Source of the DNA: CALJFL01 sp039964455
GTDB taxonomy: Bacteria > Pseudomonadota > Gammaproteobacteria > Pseudomonadales > Halieaceae
NCBI GenBank assembly: GCA_039964455.1
Contig: JBDVXK010000019.1
Span: 62,001 to 126,000 of the forward strand
Direction: 5' to 3'
DNA length: 64,000 nt
Each line of letters starts with the position of its first letter. The first letter of the stretch is position 1. Below are positions 1 through 8,324 of this stretch, piece by piece. The notes beneath the pieces are model-generated. The model was given only the letters and a program-made list of their open reading frames with translations. It ran no database searches and was not told the origin of the DNA. The position numbers and the translations under genes were made by a program.

Positions 1-1316
1 ATGCTCCATGCAGCGCTTTCTTCGATTGAAATATCTAAGGGGGCTCCTTCTCTCAGATTGCGAATCACTCTCATATTCATCAAGCCATCCATTCCAGGGT
101 GACCGCCTTTCAAGGACAGGGATTTTTCCCAGTCAACTTTTAGGATCTCAGGTCGAAAAGCCCTCATTACTACCTCCGTCTTTTCTTCGTCCGTCCACTT
201 GTGAAAGTTAGTGCGTTCTGACGAGCTTAGCTTTGAATATATTTCCAAAGGCAGTGGCGACTCCCCCCTCATGAAATCCAAAGAGAATCTAGTAGGGAAT
301 CCAACAGCGACGCCACGTGTACCCTGCACGCGATTCGTCCGAGTGTATGGGCGCGGCGTGCTTTCGTCCCAAACCAATTTAATGAGCCTATTTTTAGATG
401 TTCTTATCATCGTTATGTTTGTGTCCCCACCCCGAAAATCAATCTTGCGCAGCTTCGAATCGGGTTTAGAGAATCTAGTCACCCATTCTCTATGGTTTCT
501 AGCAGGAGAACTGAAGGAAGATAGACTCTGGAAGTAATCACCAGATTCCTGATAGCAACCCAGATATTTTGATATCGGGCCAACAGCATGCGTTGGATAA
601 AGATTTCCAGATCGAGTTGCCCAATGATTCACACGCCATACGCCCGAGCCATGGCCACTATCCACGTCAGCAAGCCGGTGCCGCAAATCATGTACGTAGG
701 CTCCCTCTGCATAACCTATTTCACCAAGTAAACCTGAGTGAACGATTTCTTTAAAAGTGAGCTCTTCTTCTCCGAAACAGACATTCTCCAGCACCATGCA
801 GGACGCTCTTGAACGCTTAGCTCTTTCGACAATTCTAGCGCAGCCGCGAACTGTAACGGCTAAGGGTATTTCGACAAGAGCATTAATATCTAAGTCCAAG
901 CAATCTAGTGCCATTTGCTCGTGCCAGTCCCATGGCGTACAGATATACACCGCGTCAGGACGCGATTGAGCCAACATCCTTTTGTAATCAAGCGGTCCCT
1001 CTTTATATACGTGTATTTTCTCGACGGGACGCTTCGATACAGCTCTCAGTTGAGATAGGGCCGATGTAATGCTTTCTTCTCGCAAATCACAGAGCCCAAC
1101 AATTTCCGTATCGTCGAGCATACCCAACTGCAAGAGATGCTTTTTGCCGCGATTGCCGACCCCGATAACTGCGACTCTCACATTACCTGCGATTGCCGGA
1201 CTTTGTTTACCCTGATGCCGAAATATGAACCTATTGTCTTCCTCCGGGAAAACACTGGTGGCACTTATGCCGCCTAGAACTCCAAACACTGATGAAAAGA
1301 AGTCCCTCCGTTTCAT
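1..1316 (-). CDS. GH109-like Gfo/Idh/MocA-fold protein with Tat signal (partial)
   Basis: An open frame runs on the minus strand from ATG at 1316 to the window edge, about 438 codons, with the 3' end missing. It starts MKRRDFFSS, a twin-arginine (Tat) type signal, so the protein is probably periplasmic. A Rossmann motif follows near residue 50 (VAVIGVGNRGKKHL), then the VYICTPWDWH and GVWRVNHW segments. The motif GGHPGMDGLM near the end resembles the GGHGGMD segment of GH109 enzymes, which cleave N-acetylgalactosaminides with tightly bound NAD. It lies downstream of the sulfotransferase on the same strand and could trim or turn over the polysaccharide made by this locus. A plain sugar oxidoreductase is the alternative; the substrate is inferred from family resemblance only. 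Confidence 0.75.
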   Translation of the reverse strand, partial: MKRRDFFSSVFGVLGGISATSVFPEEDNRFIFRHQGKQSPAIAGNVRVAVIGVGNRGKKHLLQLGMLDDTEIVGLCDLREESITSALSQLRAVSKRPVEKIHVYKEGPLDYKRMLAQSRPDAVYICTPWDWHEQMALDCLDLDINALVEIPLAVTVRGCARIVERAKRSRASCMVLENVCFGEEELTFKEIVHSGLLGEIGYAEGAYVHDLRHRLADVDSGHGSGVWRVNHWATRSGNLYPTHAVGPISKYLGCYQESGDYFQSLSSFSSPARNHREWVTRFSKPDSKLRKIDFRGGDTNITMIRTSKNRLIKLVWDESTPRPYTRTNRVQGTRGVAVGFPTRFSLDFMRGESPLPLEIYSKLSSSERTNFHKWTDEEKTEVVMRAFRPEILKVDWEKSLSLKGGHPGMDGLMNMRVIRNLREGAPLDISIEESAAWS

Positions 1317-1449
1317 AATCCTTTACTACCATTGCAGGCGCTAATTTCGAAGAACATTGTCGACTATTCTCTACTACCAAAACTAATTCTGTGGCGATTG
1401 GTGCAGGACTGCTGATTCAGATTGCACCGGGATCTTAGAAAAATTGCTC

Positions 1450-2235
1450 TCATTTATAATCTACTAGGTCGTGGATGGCATTCAAGGAGTTTTCTATACC
1501 AGTGTCGCGAATAGCGGCAAACGCATCACTACTGAAATGCTTCTGCCAGTTACCCACCGCCCCCTCGCGAACGAATGACATTTCGGAGCCGTCTTTTTTT
1601 TGCAGCTCAGCCGCTTTCTGGGCTCTCGCGAAACTATGTCGATCAGCAATCTCTACAGCCAGCTCGGCATTAAGCATTGCTCCCGTTAGCTCGTGAACTA
1701 CGCGTGCGAGCTCCATCGCTGTATTCAGGCGAAGAGCCGCATAACTAGTTTGGACAGTTCCAGGCCGTCGCGCCCAAACAGACACGAATTCTGTCCAGGA
1801 AAAACGAGGACTGACAGGGGTTTCTGATATAAATCTTATGAAGTAAGGCAAGTTTGCGAAAATATTTGAATAGTCTTTGAAAGGGCAGCGAGATTTCATC
1901 ATACTCACTAGCGTAGAATTGTGATGTTCGTTGATGAAATAGCAGTGGTAGTAGAACGAGACCAGCAGGTCACGCGGATCACGCCACAGCACAACCACGT
2001 TCCGCAGACCAAGCGGGTATAAAAAGTGTCCATGTGTCACACTCCTTTCAAATCGGATAGGCGCATTCCGGCGGAATGGCACATCCAGGGCATCAGAAAG
2101 CATCTGCGCGAGCCAAGTGCCCCCCGACTTTGGGAACTCGTTGACGACGTAATAGGGCAAAAGACCGGAAAACGTGCGCACGAAGGCCTTGTGCCGGACA
2201 GCAGGCCAACGCTCCCTAAAGCGAGGGAAATTCAC
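1450..2235 (-). CDS. sulfotransferase-family protein
   Basis: A 261-residue protein. The 5'-phosphosulfate loop PKSGGTW (residues 35-41) and the 3'-phosphate segment WRDPRDLLVSFY (84-95) are the two PAPS-binding motifs of cytosolic-type sulfotransferases. It should move sulfate from PAPS onto a hydroxyl or amine. No export signal is visible, so it would act in the cytoplasm. The start is GTG and shares its G with the TAG stop of the upstream dehydratase, so the two are probably translationally coupled. Position in a polysaccharide operon next to a sulfoquinovose synthase homologue suggests a sugar or lipid-linked glycan as acceptor; the acceptor itself cannot be read from sequence. Confidence 0.85.
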   Translation of the reverse strand: MNFPRFRERWPAVRHKAFVRTFSGLLPYYVVNEFPKSGGTWLAQMLSDALDVPFRRNAPIRFERSVTHGHFLYPLGLRNVVVLWRDPRDLLVSFYYHCYFINEHHNSTLVSMMKSRCPFKDYSNIFANLPYFIRFISETPVSPRFSWTEFVSVWARRPGTVQTSYAALRLNTAMELARVVHELTGAMLNAELAVEIADRHSFARAQKAAELQKKDGSEMSFVREGAVGNWQKHFSSDAFAAIRDTGIENSLNAIHDLVDYK

Positions 2236-3263
2236 TACAATACAGCGCTCTCTTTGAAGTACGCCATCAGAGCTGCACGGCTCAGTGCTGATTCTTCAGC
2301 CGAGTTATAAGGCCGATCAGGGCGTGGGTGCTCAACTAGGCGTTCATACCTCGGTGCGGATGCATCAGCAAACGCCGATAGAGTGACGAAGAAATCGCCA
2401 TACTCGAACGTTCGGCGCACCTCCTCATCGTTCATTAACTCTTCGTACATCTTTTCGCCAGGTTTCGCTCCGATTTCGATGATCTCGATCTCTCCTCGGG
2501 GAGCTAGTGCCTCATGCATTACGTGGGCAATATCTTCGATGCGAGCGACTGGCATCTTGGTGACCATTACCTCGCCACCCGTTGCTAGCCATACTGACTC
2601 GAGCACCAAACGCACTGCCTCTTCGAGAGTCATAATGAAGCGAGTCATCTGCCGATCCGTAAGTGTGATGGGAACTCCGGCTTCGATTTGACGGCGAAAA
2701 ATTGGCACAACAGAGCCGCGCGAACCCAAGACGTTGCCAAAGCGCGTCGACGCAAATATCGTACCTCCATTGCTCGTCTTAATATCAAGACCTGTTGCGC
2801 TAGTCTCTGCCGCGGCGGTCATTAGCCGCTCACCCATCAGCTTTGAAGTCCCCATCACGTTAGTGGGATTCACTGCCTTGTCAGAAGAAGTGAAAATTAC
2901 ACGCTCTACGCCGTTTTCTTGTGCTGCATTTATGACGTTCTGAGTGCCCATAATGTTGGTGGCAATTGCCTGAGAAGGGCTATCCTCACATAGGCCTACA
3001 TGCTTCAAAGCTGCAGAATGAAGGACAATGTCAACGCCTCGCATTCTTAGTTTGAGTGCAGCGCCGTCACGAATGTCAGCGAGGTGCCCGGAAACTCTTC
3101 CACTACTGCGGTACTGCTCTATCAAAAAGAAAAGCTCAGTCTCGTTGTTGTCTAGACAAACAACATTTTCCGCTCCCCCGTTTACCAACTGTCTGACCAA
3201 TTCTGACCCTACCGTTCCGCATGCGCCGGTAACCAATACTGTCTTGCCGTTGAAACGTTCCAC
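2235..3263 (-). CDS. UDP-N-acetylglucosamine 4,6-dehydratase-like protein (FlaA1/CapD/PseB group)
   Basis: A 342-residue extended short-chain dehydrogenase with the NAD motif TGACGTVGS (12-20) and the family block SDKAVNPTNVMGTSK (127-141). Met replaces the usual Tyr before the catalytic Lys, as in the WbpM/FlaA1/CapD (SMK) enzymes; PseB proper has YGATK. It probably converts UDP-GlcNAc to a 4-keto-6-deoxy sugar, the entry to deoxy-amino sugars such as QuiNAc, FucNAc or bacillosamine. It lacks the membrane half of WbpM. The start is GTG, with GGAG 8 bases upstream inside the end of the preceding gene; the two genes are 4 bp apart. Same operon as the sulfoquinovose synthase homologue. Confidence 0.85.
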   Translation of the reverse strand: MERFNGKTVLVTGACGTVGSELVRQLVNGGAENVVCLDNNETELFFLIEQYRSSGRVSGHLADIRDGAALKLRMRGVDIVLHSAALKHVGLCEDSPSQAIATNIMGTQNVINAAQENGVERVIFTSSDKAVNPTNVMGTSKLMGERLMTAAAETSATGLDIKTSNGGTIFASTRFGNVLGSRGSVVPIFRRQIEAGVPITLTDRQMTRFIMTLEEAVRLVLESVWLATGGEVMVTKMPVARIEDIAHVMHEALAPRGEIEIIEIGAKPGEKMYEELMNDEEVRRTFEYGDFFVTLSAFADASAPRYERLVEHPRPDRPYNSAEESALSRAALMAYFKESAVL

Positions 3264-3267
3264 AGAT

Positions 3268-4416
3268 TCAGCTCCAGCGCACGCGCGGCATTATTCGCGA
3301 TGTCTGAATACGATCACGATTCTCAATGATCCGTTCTAACATAGCGCCTAGCACTGCTTCACTCATATAATGTGGCTCAAGACCCAACTCCATCAATCCG
3401 CTGTGCGTTGGATTGTAGTAATGCTCTTCTTTTTCTTTTCGAGGATTGGGAATTGACTTGATTTCGACATTCAGACCTAGTTGATTGCCTGCTTGCTGAA
3501 CACGATCAGCCAGCTCGTTCACTGTGAATGTTTCAGTTAGCTGATTGAAGATGCGCAGCTCGCCAGAGTTGGCAGGGCTTTCCGCAGCCAGACGCACACA
3601 TTGCAGCGTGTCCCTCAGGTTAAGGTAGCCGCGCGTCTGTCCACCGCCACCGTACACAGTTAAGGGAACACCGGCTACTGCTTGTACAAGGAAACGATTA
3701 ACCACCGTGCCAAATATATCGTCGTAGTGAAAACTGGGGCAGAGTCGAGGATCCTGATCCGCCTCGTCGGTCGAGAGGCCATATACCGGCCCCTGCATCA
3801 GGTCAGTTACACGCAAACCGTAAGTGCGCACGTAGAACCACAAAAGATCCGTATCAAGCACTTTTGTTGTGTGGTAGAGGGACCCAGCCGCACGAGGATA
3901 GAGGAAGGTGTCCTTCCGCCCCTTGTGCTCAATGTCAATCCAGCCTTCCTCGATGTCGATATTCGGTGTTCCATATTCACCCATCGTACCTAACTTGACG
4001 ATGTGGGCCTCGGGCGCGTGCTCTTTTACGGCCCAGATACAGTTGAAAGTAACATCAAGATTGTTCTGGAAGGTTTCGCGCGCCTCTCTAAAACCGCGCA
4101 TTGAATAAGGTGCGGAGGGCTGCTCAGCGTAGTGGATGATAGTGTCCGGACTAACATCCCTTACCACGTCGAACATGAAGTCTGCATCGGCCAGATTTCC
4201 AATCCGGACTTCGATGCTTCCTCCACAGATTGCACCAAATATCGACGCTCGATCACTGAGGCTGGGCAACTGGATGAGTGGGCCGCTGTCAGTTGCTTCC
4301 GCCATCTGTCTTCGGAGATAGTTGTCCGCAACCGTTACCTCATGCCCTGCCGATGCAAAATCCATTGCCGTAGGCCACCCTAGATAACCATCACCCCCAA
4401 GTATAAGTACCCGCAT
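3268..4416 (-). CDS. sqdB: UDP-sulfoquinovose synthase homologue (SQD1/SqdB type)
   Basis: A 382-residue NAD-dependent epimerase-fold protein that resembles plant SQD1 and bacterial SqdB along its whole length. Diagnostic segments are GGDGYLGW (7-14), EQPSAPYSM (98-106), KLGTMGEYGTPNIDIEEG (141-158) and YHTTK (181-185), with Thr144, Tyr181 and Lys185 matching the catalytic residues known from SQD1. Further shared blocks are VYGGGGQTRGYLN and ELGLEPHYMS near the C-terminus. SQD1 makes UDP-sulfoquinovose from UDP-glucose and sulfite. In bacteria it normally sits with a sulfolipid synthase; here it sits in a polysaccharide operon, and no sulfolipid synthase is seen. It starts at ATG with AGGAAG upstream. 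Sulfonated sugar in a surface glycan is the inferred role. Confidence 0.87.
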   Translation of the reverse strand: MRVLILGGDGYLGWPTAMDFASAGHEVTVADNYLRRQMAEATDSGPLIQLPSLSDRASIFGAICGGSIEVRIGNLADADFMFDVVRDVSPDTIIHYAEQPSAPYSMRGFREARETFQNNLDVTFNCIWAVKEHAPEAHIVKLGTMGEYGTPNIDIEEGWIDIEHKGRKDTFLYPRAAGSLYHTTKVLDTDLLWFYVRTYGLRVTDLMQGPVYGLSTDEADQDPRLCPSFHYDDIFGTVVNRFLVQAVAGVPLTVYGGGGQTRGYLNLRDTLQCVRLAAESPANSGELRIFNQLTETFTVNELADRVQQAGNQLGLNVEIKSIPNPRKEKEEHYYNPTHSGLMELGLEPHYMSEAVLGAMLERIIENRDRIQTSRIMPRVRWS

Positions 4417-4426
4417 TAGTTTCTTC

Positions 4427-5401
4427 CTATTTCTCAGCTTTGCAAAAAAAATTCACCGTAGCCTGGAGACCATCTGTCAAATCGGTTTCCGCCTGCCACC
4501 CCAGCAGCTGTGCAGCTTTCGTGGTATCAGAGTAGTTTCGCTCCACATCACCCGCTCGTTTTTCGCCATAGGTGATCTTCGGTTCATGCACTCCAGCCTT
4601 CGACAGCGCCGCCACTAGTGCTTCGGTCAACTCATACACTGTCGTCTCTCTGGCGGTGGCTATCTGAAAGGTCTCTCCGCCCACATCATCCACTAAGGCA
4701 GACTTGAATACCGCATCGACGAGATCATCGATGAAGATAAAATCGCGTGTTTGCTTCCCGTCGCCATAGATTTCCAAGGGCTCATCATCTAGTGCCTGCT
4801 TGGTGAACTTGGCGACAAGAGACATTTTGTGCCCAGATCTAGGTCCGTAGACGTTGCCGAACCGAAGAACGACAGTCTCTACACCGAAGCAGTGATAGTA
4901 AGCGGAACAGTAACCTTCTCCACTAAGCTTGGACGCGCCGTAGGGCGAAGCTGGATGTGGTGCCAGTTCCTCGTGAAGTGGCGGCTGCTGAACGCCTAAA
5001 GGTGCGCCTGAGGAAGCAAACACAACCCTGCAATTACCTGCTGAGCGGGCAGCTTCTAGAACATTGAGTGTGCCGATAACATTGGTTTCGCAATCCTGAA
5101 ACGGATTTTCTACGGAAGGTCCGACCCCGGTGTTGGCGGCTAGATGAACAATTACATCAGCATCTTTGCACGCGCTTGCTATATCTTCGCGATTCTTGAT
5201 GTCACCGACCACAAGGGTGACTCCGTTTGACCAGCCTTCCTGAGCATTCGCATCATTGAAAGCTACCACCGTTGCCAAGTCGTCCCTAGTGCCAACTGCG
5301 AGGTTATCAAATATGCGTATAGCGTGACCGTCCTCAAATAGAAGACGTGCGACCAGTGACCGGCCAATGAAGCCACAACCACCAGTAATGAGCCAGTTCA
5401 C
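4427..5401 (-). CDS. NAD-dependent sugar epimerase/dehydratase
   Basis: A 324-residue extended short-chain dehydrogenase of UDP-glucose 4-epimerase type. It shows TGGCGFIG (6-13), the active-site region ASSGAPLG (129-136) and the YGASK catalytic pair (154-158), followed by the RFGNVYGPRSG sugar-nucleotide segment. It probably makes an activated sugar for the polysaccharide, but which nucleotide sugar it uses is not decidable here. The GTG start overlaps the TGA stop of the upstream gene by 4 bases, and the next gene follows after 10 bp, so it belongs to the same transcript. galE lies elsewhere (16351-17370), so this copy is probably specialised. Confidence 0.85.
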   Translation of the reverse strand: MNWLITGGCGFIGRSLVARLLFEDGHAIRIFDNLAVGTRDDLATVVAFNDANAQEGWSNGVTLVVGDIKNREDIASACKDADVIVHLAANTGVGPSVENPFQDCETNVIGTLNVLEAARSAGNCRVVFASSGAPLGVQQPPLHEELAPHPASPYGASKLSGEGYCSAYYHCFGVETVVLRFGNVYGPRSGHKMSLVAKFTKQALDDEPLEIYGDGKQTRDFIFIDDLVDAVFKSALVDDVGGETFQIATARETTVYELTEALVAALSKAGVHEPKITYGEKRAGDVERNYSDTTKAAQLLGWQAETDLTDGLQATVNFFCKAEK

Positions 5402-5841
5402 AGTTGTGGACCCCTGTTATGTGTTTTCGAATGAGGAGGCTCAATGACCATAACGCCCGCTGCGCCTGATTCAGAGAACGCTATGTCGCTGGCGGCGAAG
5501 AGGCAGTTTTCTCCGCCTGCGATCATGACTTCTTTAACCACCCTGGGCAGATGATCTGGCGAAGTGACAAACATTACCGGCTGGCCGGCCGCTTTTCGCA
5601 GCGCAGAAGATACTTCGTCGGCTGAATTTTTGGCAGTAGCCATATTCGTAACTTCTCCCTCCGAGAATAGCTCTCGGTTACGTTGGTCAACTTTGTCGTT
5701 CGCAAGCAGTGGCACACCTAGCTCATGGGCTAACTGCCTCCCCCGTGTCAGTCTGCCGCTCTGCGCTCCATTACCAAGCATCACATCTCGCCAATTGGCG
5801 TTGTCGCTACTGTAGCTATGAACGAATACAAACGTAACCAT
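5398..5841 (-). CDS. small DUF218/YdcF-like protein
   Basis: A 147-residue protein beginning MVTFVFVHSYSSDNANW. The stretch TNMATAKNSADEV followed by VMFVTSPDHLPRVVKEV is reminiscent of the E-x-x-x-T-x-x-N...TS-x-x-H-x-x-R pattern of the DUF218 (SanA/YdcF/ElyC) family, which is linked to envelope and polysaccharide functions. The match is partial and the protein is short for that family. No signal peptide or membrane segment is seen. It is the first gene of the sugar-nucleotide part of the operon, starting at ATG and overlapping the epimerase gene by 4 bases. The family call is tentative; function is unknown. Confidence 0.6.
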   Translation of the reverse strand: MVTFVFVHSYSSDNANWRDVMLGNGAQSGRLTRGRQLAHELGVPLLANDKVDQRNRELFSEGEVTNMATAKNSADEVSSALRKAAGQPVMFVTSPDHLPRVVKEVMIAGGENCLFAASDIAFSESGAAGVMVIEPPHSKTHNRGPQL

Positions 5842-5993
5842 GCCAGCCTGCTATCGATGCCTTAAGCCGCCCATCCAGGCTAGGCTTATTGTTTGAAGTT
5901 TGGGGAACAGTAGGCAGTACGGATTTCGGTTTCTCTGCCGGCGCCAAGATGGTATCGACCTTCTTTGGTTGCGATAACAAGAGTTATCCGCAT

Positions 5994-6314
5994 TTAGGCA
6001 CCAACTTCCTGCTCAAGCTTATCAATCTCCACCTTTAACGCCTCATACTCTTGCAGCTTTCTCTTGAGGAAGTGCGAGGCCAGCCGCGTTTTTGCCGCCA
6101 GCCCTTTCGGTGTAAGCAAGTAAGCGTAGCGCAACTTGTTTTCACTGCGGCTGAAGTTATCCATTTTTACCCAACCCTTTTCCACCAACGCCTTCAGGCA
6201 GTAGTTGGTCGCGCCCAGGCTAACGCCCAGCTTGAGTGCCAGCTCACGTTGGGTAATAACGGGGGAGGCCTCAAGTTCACGAAGCGCTCGCAGGTGTGTT
6301 TCAGAGGAATTCAA
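5994..6314 (-). CDS. MarR-family EPS-associated transcriptional regulator
   Basis: A 106-residue winged-helix protein. ITQRELALKLGVSLGATNYCLKALVEKGW is the helix-turn-helix (residues about 20-48), RYAYLLTPKGLAAK the wing, and the last 25 residues form a charged helix. This layout matches the short MarR-like regulators that accompany exopolysaccharide loci in gamma- and betaproteobacteria. It lies between rfaH and the sugar genes, just downstream of an ops-like element, and is probably the first gene of the RfaH-controlled transcript. The 152 bp between it and the next gene hold no other gene. Its DNA target is unknown; autoregulation is a reasonable guess. Confidence 0.82.
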   Translation of the reverse strand: MNSSETHLRALRELEASPVITQRELALKLGVSLGATNYCLKALVEKGWVKMDNFSRSENKLRYAYLLTPKGLAAKTRLASHFLKRKLQEYEALKVEIDKLEQEVGA

Positions 6315-6372
6315 AGGGAGTGGTGTAAAACCCTGGTTTGGGTGGGCAAAGCATGCCCTGTATTTGCTTCGG

Positions 6373-6384
6373 GCAGGCTACCGC
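6373..6384 (-). promoter_or_regulatory. ops-like element (RfaH recruitment site)
   Basis: On the minus strand the bases read GCGGTAGCCTGC. With the preceding T this matches 11 of the 13 bases of the E. coli ops element GGCGGTAGCGTGC, including the GCGGTAG core that RfaH reads on the non-template strand. It lies about 60 nt upstream of the MarR-EPS start in the 198-bp gap after rfaH, which is where a leader element for this operon should be. That an RfaH gene is directly adjacent makes the match more credible. A chance match is possible; this was found by eye. Confidence 0.65.
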
Positions 6385-6512
6385 AGGACATGCATCACAC
6401 TTTCGTGAAAAACAGCTGCCCACAGTGGTCGCTCGCTATGCTGAACGGGTGCTCAATCAAAACCTGTTCACTTAATGAACAATCTACCATCCTCGCCATT
6501 GAGTGGCAAGTT

Positions 6513-7040
6513 TTAGAAGGCGCTGCCCAGCTGATCCAGCTGCAAAACGATGGGGAGCTCACGCCCCATCAGGCTGAGTAGTAATTCAACCCGGTCGGCA
6601 TCCCGCTTCATTTGATAGAGGCCATTGAGGCCAGCAAAAGGGCCCTCGAGAATCTGCACCCGGTCGCCGGGCCGATAGGCCGCATCATCCAACTCTCCAA
6701 CGCCCTTTGCATCATCCTGCTGCGCCTTTAAAAAATCGATAATGCTGGTATCCACCTGTGCCAGCCTGGCACCAAATCTCACCAGGTTCACCACCCCGAG
6801 TGTTGAGCGTACTTTGGCGACATCCTGCTCACCCAGGGCAACCTGCAGGAACAGGTAACGGGGGAATAGCGGCGCCGTAAACCACTGCCACTTAGCTTGC
6901 CGCCGCTTACGCTGGCGCAGCTGCGGTAGGAACACCTCGAAGCCCTGGCGGCTCAGGTTCACCGCCGCGGTTGCTTCCTGCCGGGGCCTGGTATGCACCG
7001 CCAGCCAGATCAAAGCGCAACCCAGGGTGAGGGGCAACAT
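6513..7040 (-). CDS. rfaH: RfaH-like transcription antiterminator (NusG paralogue)
   Basis: A 175-residue NusG-family protein. The NGN domain spans about residues 10-105 (WLAVHTRPRQE, then LFPRYLFLQV, the RNA-polymerase-binding face), and the KOW part follows (GDRVQILEGPFAGLNGLY, near 125-142). RfaH is recruited at ops sites in paused transcripts and suppresses termination in long polysaccharide operons. Here it sits at the head of such an operon, upstream of an ops-like site. The ATG at 7040 has no good Shine-Dalgarno sequence. A start nearer WLAVHTRP would fit the usual RfaH length (about 160) better, so the first 10 or so residues are uncertain. Confidence 0.88.
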   Translation of the reverse strand: MLPLTLGCALIWLAVHTRPRQEATAAVNLSRQGFEVFLPQLRQRKRRQAKWQWFTAPLFPRYLFLQVALGEQDVAKVRSTLGVVNLVRFGARLAQVDTSIIDFLKAQQDDAKGVGELDDAAYRPGDRVQILEGPFAGLNGLYQMKRDADRVELLLSLMGRELPIVLQLDQLGSAF

Positions 7041-7170
7041 ATTGATATAATATTATTTTTAATAGCTTCCACCTGTGGGTTTAGGTAAAGACACGGCGGA
7101 CTTATGCTTCCGCTCCCGTCCCGAATTCTATAAGATCCTCGGATTCGTATAAAGGCTTTGTCCCTACGCT

Positions 7171-8292
7171 ATGTCACCACTACTGCAACAGGCACTGGTT
7201 GCATTCATCTCGACGCTTTGCGCCATCTACGTGCTGGCGCGGCTGGCCCCCAGATTGGGCCTGCTGGATGCGCCAGATCATCGCAAGCTCCACCAGGGCA
7301 AGATCCCCCTGGTGGGCGGTATTGCCATTTACCTCTCATTAGCACTGGGCGCCCTGCTCTGGGGGGCCGCCAGTATCTCTATTCTGGCCGAGGGTGGCGG
7401 CCTGGCCGTGTTCATGCTGGCTGGTGGCGTGCTAGTCGTGTTGGGCGCTGTGGACGACCGCCATCATGTCAGTGTGTTCACACGCGTGGTGGTCGAGATA
7501 GCCGTGGCATTGATCCTTATCGAGGGGCTGGACTTGCAGGTTCATCACCTGGGTAACCTCTTGGGCACCGGCCACATAACACTGCCCCCCGAACTGGCCT
7601 ACCCTTTCACTGTTGTCTGTATATTCGGTGTGATTAACGCCTTCAACATGCTGGATGGCATGGACGGCCTGCTGGGTATTATGGTGCTCATCACCTTAAT
7701 CGGATTCCACCTGTTCACGGTTACACCACCGGGCTTTGTCAGTGTGTTCATAGGTGCCTCGCTGTTGGCGTTTCTGGTGTCAAACCTGAAGTTATCGCCA
7801 TACATCCCCAAAACCTTTTTGGGTGATGCCGGCAGCAAGCTGCTGGGCTTTATCGTGGTATCGCTTATTCTGGCGGCAAGCTCCGCCCAGATCGGCGGCG
7901 AGAAGCTAATTCAGCCGGTAACCGCGCTCTACCTCATTGGCCTACCGCTGTTCGATATGGTCTTCTGCTCTCTGCGACGCGTATACGCTCGTCGCTCGCC
8001 TTTCGGCTCAGATCGCACCCACATCCACCACCTGATGCAGCAGCTGGGCATGAGCAACCGGCGCTCCCTCCTTGTGATTGGCGCCGTGGGGCTCTCTGCC
8101 CCATTTCTGGGTTTAATGCTGAGTCGCTCAGGCGCCAGCGCGCCCTACCAGTTTTTCATTTTCCTCGGCTGCTTTGTGCTTTATTGTGTGCTCATGAGTC
8201 AGGCTTGGCGGGTGGCTGAAAAGCTCAAAAAGCTGGAGAAGAAGGCCAAGCCTGTAAAACTGGCCGTAACAACGCAGAGTAAATCGGCTTAG
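7171..8292 (+). CDS. wecA: undecaprenyl-phosphate GlcNAc-1-phosphate transferase (WecA family)
   Basis: A 373-residue polytopic membrane enzyme of the MraY/WecA family. Key motifs are DAPDHRKLHQG (34-43), the Asp pair D95-D96, NMLDGMDG (159-166), FLGDAGS (216-222) and the carbohydrate-recognition HIHH (284-287). It transfers a HexNAc-1-phosphate from the UDP sugar to undecaprenyl phosphate in the inner membrane, the first step of O-antigen or capsule unit assembly. It is divergent from rfaH with 130 bp between, and followed 32 bp later by the Wzz-like gene, so the two are probably co-transcribed. The HIHH motif favours UDP-GlcNAc as substrate. Confidence 0.9.
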   Translation: MSPLLQQALVAFISTLCAIYVLARLAPRLGLLDAPDHRKLHQGKIPLVGGIAIYLSLALGALLWGAASISILAEGGGLAVFMLAGGVLVVLGAVDDRHHVSVFTRVVVEIAVALILIEGLDLQVHHLGNLLGTGHITLPPELAYPFTVVCIFGVINAFNMLDGMDGLLGIMVLITLIGFHLFTVTPPGFVSVFIGASLLAFLVSNLKLSPYIPKTFLGDAGSKLLGFIVVSLILAASSAQIGGEKLIQPVTALYLIGLPLFDMVFCSLRRVYARRSPFGSDRTHIHHLMQQLGMSNRRSLLVIGAVGLSAPFLGLMLSRSGASAPYQFFIFLGCFVLYCVLMSQAWRVAEKLKKLEKKAKPVKLAVTTQSKSA

Positions 8293-8324
8293 CCGGTATA
8301 TATTCAAAGGACTGAGACGCGGTA

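Noticed and set aside
211..969. Plus-strand open frames near the left edge (211-537, 569-754, 757-969)
   Set aside because: They are antisense to the GH109-like gene, which has a clear family pattern over the whole stretch.
5842..5993. A second ops-like site in the gap before the sugar genes
   Set aside because: No GCGGTAG core on the minus strand; the best stretch, GTAGGCAGTACGG on the plus strand, is not similar enough.
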